This document shows positions 60,954-64,000 of a stretch of DNA of 64,000 nt, piece after piece; the stretch's first letter is position 1; each line of letters starts with the position of its first letter. Origin of the DNA: Rhizobacter koreensis (GTDB taxonomy: Bacteria; Pseudomonadota; Gammaproteobacteria; Burkholderiales; Burkholderiaceae_C); contig NZ_JABWMJ010000002.1 of assembly GCF_013366375.1 (NCBI RefSeq), positions 248,001-312,000 on the forward strand. The letters are read 5' to 3'. A program made the position numbers and the translations under genes. Below the pieces are notes generated by a model. That model saw only the letters and a program-made list of their open reading frames with translations. It was not told where the DNA came from and made no database searches.

Positions 60954-62633
60954 TCAGGCACTCGCCGCGACGGTCGAGCGACGCCCGTTCTGCTCGAGCC
61001 ACTGCTCGAGCATCATCAGCACCCACACCATCTCGCCGTAATACCCCGGGTGCTCGGCAAGCCGCCGATCGCGCAGCTCGTCGATGAACGCGGGCTCGAC
61101 GATGTCGCGCCGCGCGAGGCTCGCGAGCGAGTCGAACGCGAGCTCGCGCAGGCCCGGATTCCGCAGCGCCCACACGCCGAACGGGAGGCCGAAGCCGTGC
61201 TTCTTCTTGGCGATGATCTCGTCCGGCAGGAAGCCGCGCAGCGCCTCCTTGAAGAACCAGCGCAGCGTGAAGCCGCGCAACTTGTAGTGCGCCGGCAGGC
61301 GCATCGAAAACCGAAGGAGGTCGGTGTCGAGCAGCGGAAATCCAACCTCGACATCGGCCAGGCGCGTCGCCTCGCGCACCTTCGGCAGGTCGTTCTCGGC
61401 GAGGGTGTAGCGCCAGTCGTAGGCCAGCGTGCGATCGATCGGGCTCGCCGCATCGGCGGCCTTCCACACCGCCTGTTGCTGAGCGAGCGGTGAACTGACA
61501 TCGATGGCCGCGCGGAAGTTCGGCGTGAGCACGCGCTCGGTGCCCAGGCGCAGCAGCAGGTTGTAGATCTGCAGCCGATCGGGCATCGGCACCCTCGCCT
61601 GCTCGACGTAGCTCGCGCCCTTGCGAGCGAGCGGCAGACGCCCGAGCGGCGTGTGCAGGAGGCTCCCTTCGAGCACGCCGCGCAGCGGCGACGGCACGCC
61701 GGCATAGGCGTCGAACACGCGCTGCTTGGCGTAGCGGCTGTTGCCGCCGAACAGCTCGTCGCCGCCGTCGCCGGCGAGCAATCGGGTGATGCCGTCGCGA
61801 TGCGCGTTGCGCGCGCAGATGAACGCGGGAAGCGTCGACGAGTTACCGAACGGCTGGTCGAGCCCGGCGGCGGCTTCGGGGATGCTCGCGACGAGGTCGT
61901 CGGGCGTCACGTAGTACGCGTGGTGCGTGCTGCCGAAGCGGCGCGCGGCGATCCGTGCGTACTCCATCTCGTCGTAGCCCTCGGCCTCGAAGCCGATCGA
62001 ATACGCCGCCGCGGGCCGGCCCGCGACCTCGCCGATCAGGCCTGCAATCGTCGAGCTGTCGGTGCCGCCGCTCAGGAAGCAGGCCGGAACGCTGCCGTCG
62101 AGCTGGCGCGCGACGGCCTGGTGCAGCAGCTGCCTGAACTCGGCCTTGAGCTCGTCGAACGATGCGCGTGAGGCGGGCTCGAAGCGCGGCGTCCAGTACG
62201 GCTCGACGTGCAGCACACCGTCCTCGAACCATGCGCAGTGGCCCGGCGGCAGGCGATGTACGTTGTCGAAGACAGTGCGCGGCGACGGGATCGCGTGGAA
62301 GTAGAGGTAGTCGAAGATCGCCTGCGGGTCGACGTTGCTGGTCGCATCCGCGAGCTGGTCGGCGCGTTCGGCAAAGCGCAGGCGCCCCTCGTGGATGCGA
62401 TAGCACAGCGTGCGGATCGCGAAGCGATCGACGGCGAGCACGGTACGGCCCGACGGCTCGCGCACCGCGATGGCGAAGTCGCCGTCGAGGCCCGCCGCCG
62501 CCTGCTGCGGCGAGCGCGTCGCGAGGCTCTCGAGCCATGCGGCAGTCACGCCCTCGCGTTCGGCTTTGCGGGCAAGGGTCGGGTCCGAAAAGCGTGGACG
62601 GCCAGCAGCCAGCGTGTCGGCCTCGCTCGTCAT
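60954..62633 (-). CDS. Asparagine-synthase-like protein lacking the N-terminal nucleophile
   Basis: About 559 residues from ATG 62633. The C-terminal synthase domain is intact: PP-loop FLSGGTDSSTIAGLIGEVAG, GLDQPFGNSSTLPAF, LLAGDGGDELFGGNSRYAKQ and FPLLDTDLLRFSMRLP. The N-terminal part resembles the rear half of a glutaminase domain (LDGDFAIAVREPSGRTVLAVDRFAIRTLCYR) but the Met-Cys-Gly start and its nucleophilic cysteine are missing, even if the longer frame to 62732 is used. It may use free ammonia or another amine, or may work without amidation. A second, complete amidotransferase is at 33 kb. Related proteins occur in polysaccharide loci. Confidence 0.82.
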   Translation of the reverse strand: MTSEADTLAAGRPRFSDPTLARKAEREGVTAAWLESLATRSPQQAAAGLDGDFAIAVREPSGRTVLAVDRFAIRTLCYRIHEGRLRFAERADQLADATSNVDPQAIFDYLYFHAIPSPRTVFDNVHRLPPGHCAWFEDGVLHVEPYWTPRFEPASRASFDELKAEFRQLLHQAVARQLDGSVPACFLSGGTDSSTIAGLIGEVAGRPAAAYSIGFEAEGYDEMEYARIAARRFGSTHHAYYVTPDDLVASIPEAAAGLDQPFGNSSTLPAFICARNAHRDGITRLLAGDGGDELFGGNSRYAKQRVFDAYAGVPSPLRGVLEGSLLHTPLGRLPLARKGASYVEQARVPMPDRLQIYNLLLRLGTERVLTPNFRAAIDVSSPLAQQQAVWKAADAASPIDRTLAYDWRYTLAENDLPKVREATRLADVEVGFPLLDTDLLRFSMRLPAHYKLRGFTLRWFFKEALRGFLPDEIIAKKKHGFGLPFGVWALRNPGLRELAFDSLASLARRDIVEPAFIDELRDRRLAEHPGYYGEMVWVLMMLEQWLEQNGRRSTVAASA

Positions 62634-63226
62634 GCGGCGCAGACCACGGGGCGTCGGGTTCGTTCGCGTCGAATGTTCGAGGCGATGGCTGCGCTGGCGC
62701 ACATGCGCCGGCGTGCACATATCACGAGCCAAGGGGCTGCGGCAGCAGCCGACTTCGAAGTGGGTGTGTTTTCGGGCTCTGTCATGCGGATCGGAGGCAT
62801 CGACTAAGGTTACGCTAGCAGCAAGTTCTGAAGGTCGCCGGTTCTGCCCGGCGCGATCGAACGGACGCTATCTGTAACAGGGCGAACCTCGTGTGAGCGG
62901 GGGGTGCAAAGTCTCAGGTCCCGTGGCAAACGCCGCAGGACGACTGGATTGCCAGATGTTTTCGAGGCTCGCGAAACACGCATCGCGAGCTGAGCAGCGC
63001 CGCCGCATGGCTGCTGCGTTCCGGAAATTCCGGTGGTTCGGCTCGCCCACCTGAGCTGACGCACGCCTCTCCGCCAGTTCCGCTGTTTCCGGTCGTATCC
63101 GTCCGACTGCTTCGGTCGTGGCGCAGCCATGCGCCTCGTCGCCGGCGTTCTTCGCTTGCTCGTCGTCACCCTTTGCCGACCGCAAACCTTGGAAACAGGT
63201 GGTCGGATCCCCAGCGGAGAATACGC
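62634..63226. other. Intergenic region before the terminal lipoprotein
   Basis: A spacer of about 590 bases between divergent genes, so promoters for both are expected. It is somewhat less GC-rich than coding parts. Two TTCC-GGAA-like stretches occur near 63019-63033. No sigma-54 match with correct spacing was found (TGGCGC near 63119 has GC one base too close). No coding frame of convincing composition was seen. Confidence 0.4.
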
Positions 63227-64000
63227 GTGGACCTTGACTCTCGCCGCATCGCATTGACATCTCTCGAAGCACTGACCTGCCTTTTCGTCGCCGCTTGCGG
63301 CGGCGGGGGCGGTTCTCCCAGCAACGTCGACAACGGACCCGTTGCCTCGGTCGCTCCGGCTCCTGGTCCGACCGATCCCACCATTTCCGACACCATCCTC
63401 GCGACGCGACCGCCGCGCCCCGAACCCGCCCCCGCGCCCGCACCTGCACCCGCGCCTTCGCCCACCCCGGCGGCTCCGATATCGCTGAGCTTCGGGCTAA
63501 CCAGCAGCGTCGGCGGCAGCGCCCTGCCGTTCACGCTCGGCCAGGCGCTGCGCCAGGGCGACGTGCCCTCGGGCAAGATCCTCACCGCGAGCGGCGCCGA
63601 GTCGCAGTTCGTGGTCAAGAACCGCTGGCCCGACGGCAGTGCGAAGTATGCGGTGATCTCGGGTCGCGCGGACCTCACCGCCAATTCGCCGAAGACGATC
63701 GCTCTCAGCGTCGCCGCGGAGCCTGCGGCCACAGCGGCCCTATCGAGCGCCGACCTCAAGACGACCGGCATCACCGCGTCGATCCAGTATGGCTCGTTCG
63801 GTACCGCGAACTGGACCACGACCGACTGGGACAAGCCCGAGCAGGCAGTCGTGAGCGGCCCGCAGATGTCGGCCTGGACGTTCCGCAAGCCGATCGGCAA
63901 CGACCCGCACCTGGTGGGTTGGCTCGAAGTGCGCGCCTACAAGGGCGGACGTGTCGAGGTCCTGCCTTGGGTCGAAAACGGATACCTGAGGGTGGCCGCG
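63227..64000 (+). CDS. Lipoprotein, 5' part, with possible RIFT-barrel domain
   Basis: A 258-codon open frame that runs off the window. GTG 63227 has GCGGAG about eight bases upstream. The signal peptide ends in a lipobox (LFVAAC, then a GGGGGS linker typical of Burkholderiales lipoproteins), so the mature protein is anchored by Cys24. A Pro/Ala repeat linker (about residues 66-82, alternating Pro-Ala) precedes a domain reading SVGGSALPFTLGQALRQGDVPSGKIL and VKNRWPDGSAKYAVISGRADL. Phrases of the kind LGQALRQGDVP and WPDGSAKYAV recall N-terminal RIFT-barrel domains of polysaccharide-lyase-like (PcRGLX/YetA) proteins, but this is uncertain. It may act on the glycan made by the neighbouring genes. 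Confidence 0.75.
   Translation, partial: MDLDSRRIALTSLEALTCLFVAACGGGGGSPSNVDNGPVASVAPAPGPTDPTISDTILATRPPRPEPAPAPAPAPAPSPTPAAPISLSFGLTSSVGGSALPFTLGQALRQGDVPSGKILTASGAESQFVVKNRWPDGSAKYAVISGRADLTANSPKTIALSVAAEPAATAALSSADLKTTGITASIQYGSFGTANWTTTDWDKPEQAVVSGPQMSAWTFRKPIGNDPHLVGWLEVRAYKGGRVEVLPWVENGYLRVAA

Noticed and set aside
63166-63900. A 244-codon minus-strand frame at the window end
   Set aside because: The plus strand encodes a lipoprotein with signal peptide and lipobox; the opposite frame contains Gly-Ala repeats that are simply the complement of the Pro/Ala linker.

Overview
The window comes from a GC-rich (near 70 %) betaproteobacterium, most likely Burkholderiales. The reasons are a small Trp-rich protein of the TIGR04438 type, a complete exosortase A (XrtA/EpsH, PEP-CTERM) locus with its PrsK/PrsR/PrsT partners, and codon use dominated by G/C third positions. 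Placement below order is not possible from the sequence alone. No tRNA, rRNA, CRISPR array, insertion sequence or phage gene was seen.

Layout. (1) 1-4.5 kb: the 3' end of ilvD, a small Trp-rich protein, then a DNA repair group (stand-alone LigD-type polymerase domain, Ada-AlkA fusion, Ogt) and a small membrane protein. (2) 4.8-12.6 kb: the first sugar transferase of the XrtA polysaccharide, followed by histidine kinase prsK, sigma-54 activator prsR and TPR lipoprotein prsT. (3) 12.8-18.0 kb: UDP-glucuronate 4-epimerase-like gene, two FeeM-like N-acyltransferase paralogues and a PEP-CTERM protein on the minus strand, with a ThiF/E1-like gene diverging from them. (4) 18.4-43.1 kb: a long plus-strand run of overlapping genes: export lipoprotein, chain-length protein, tyrosine autokinase, outer-membrane protein, ATPase, WecB, deacetylase, FemAB-like protein, glycosyltransferases, exosortase A fused to EpsI, TviB-like dehydrogenase, amidotransferase, Ugd, ligase/polymerase, deacetylase, glycosyltransferase and methyltransferase. 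(5) 43.4-53.0 kb: a minus-strand block of glycosyltransferases and one FkbM methyltransferase. (6) 53.5-62.6 kb: a Wzm/Wzt ABC exporter whose two genes lie on opposite strands, with a WbsX-like protein, methyltransferases, a glycosyltransferase and an asparagine-synthase-like protein. (7) 63.2-64.0 kb: the start of a lipoprotein that runs off the window.

How it works together. The sugar transferase, glycosyltransferases and sugar-nucleotide enzymes (WecB, TviB, Ugd and the 4-epimerase) should build a surface polysaccharide rich in uronic or amino-uronic acids. The Wza/Wzz/tyrosine-kinase/outer-membrane proteins export it. Exosortase A processes PEP-CTERM proteins, which in floc-forming relatives act with the polysaccharide. 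The PEP-CTERM gene here has a near-consensus sigma-54 promoter with a palindrome upstream, which fits control by PrsK/PrsR encoded a few kb away.

Points most worth a second look: the compact module of two FeeM-like acyltransferases, a PEP-CTERM protein and an E1-like enzyme; the sigma-54 promoter; a lower-GC segment (about 35.97-39.03 kb) whose edges fall inside conserved XrtA-locus genes; a structured leader upstream of the export operon; and the split ABC exporter. Start codons are often GTG or TTG, and many genes overlap by a GTGA or ATGA stop/start.
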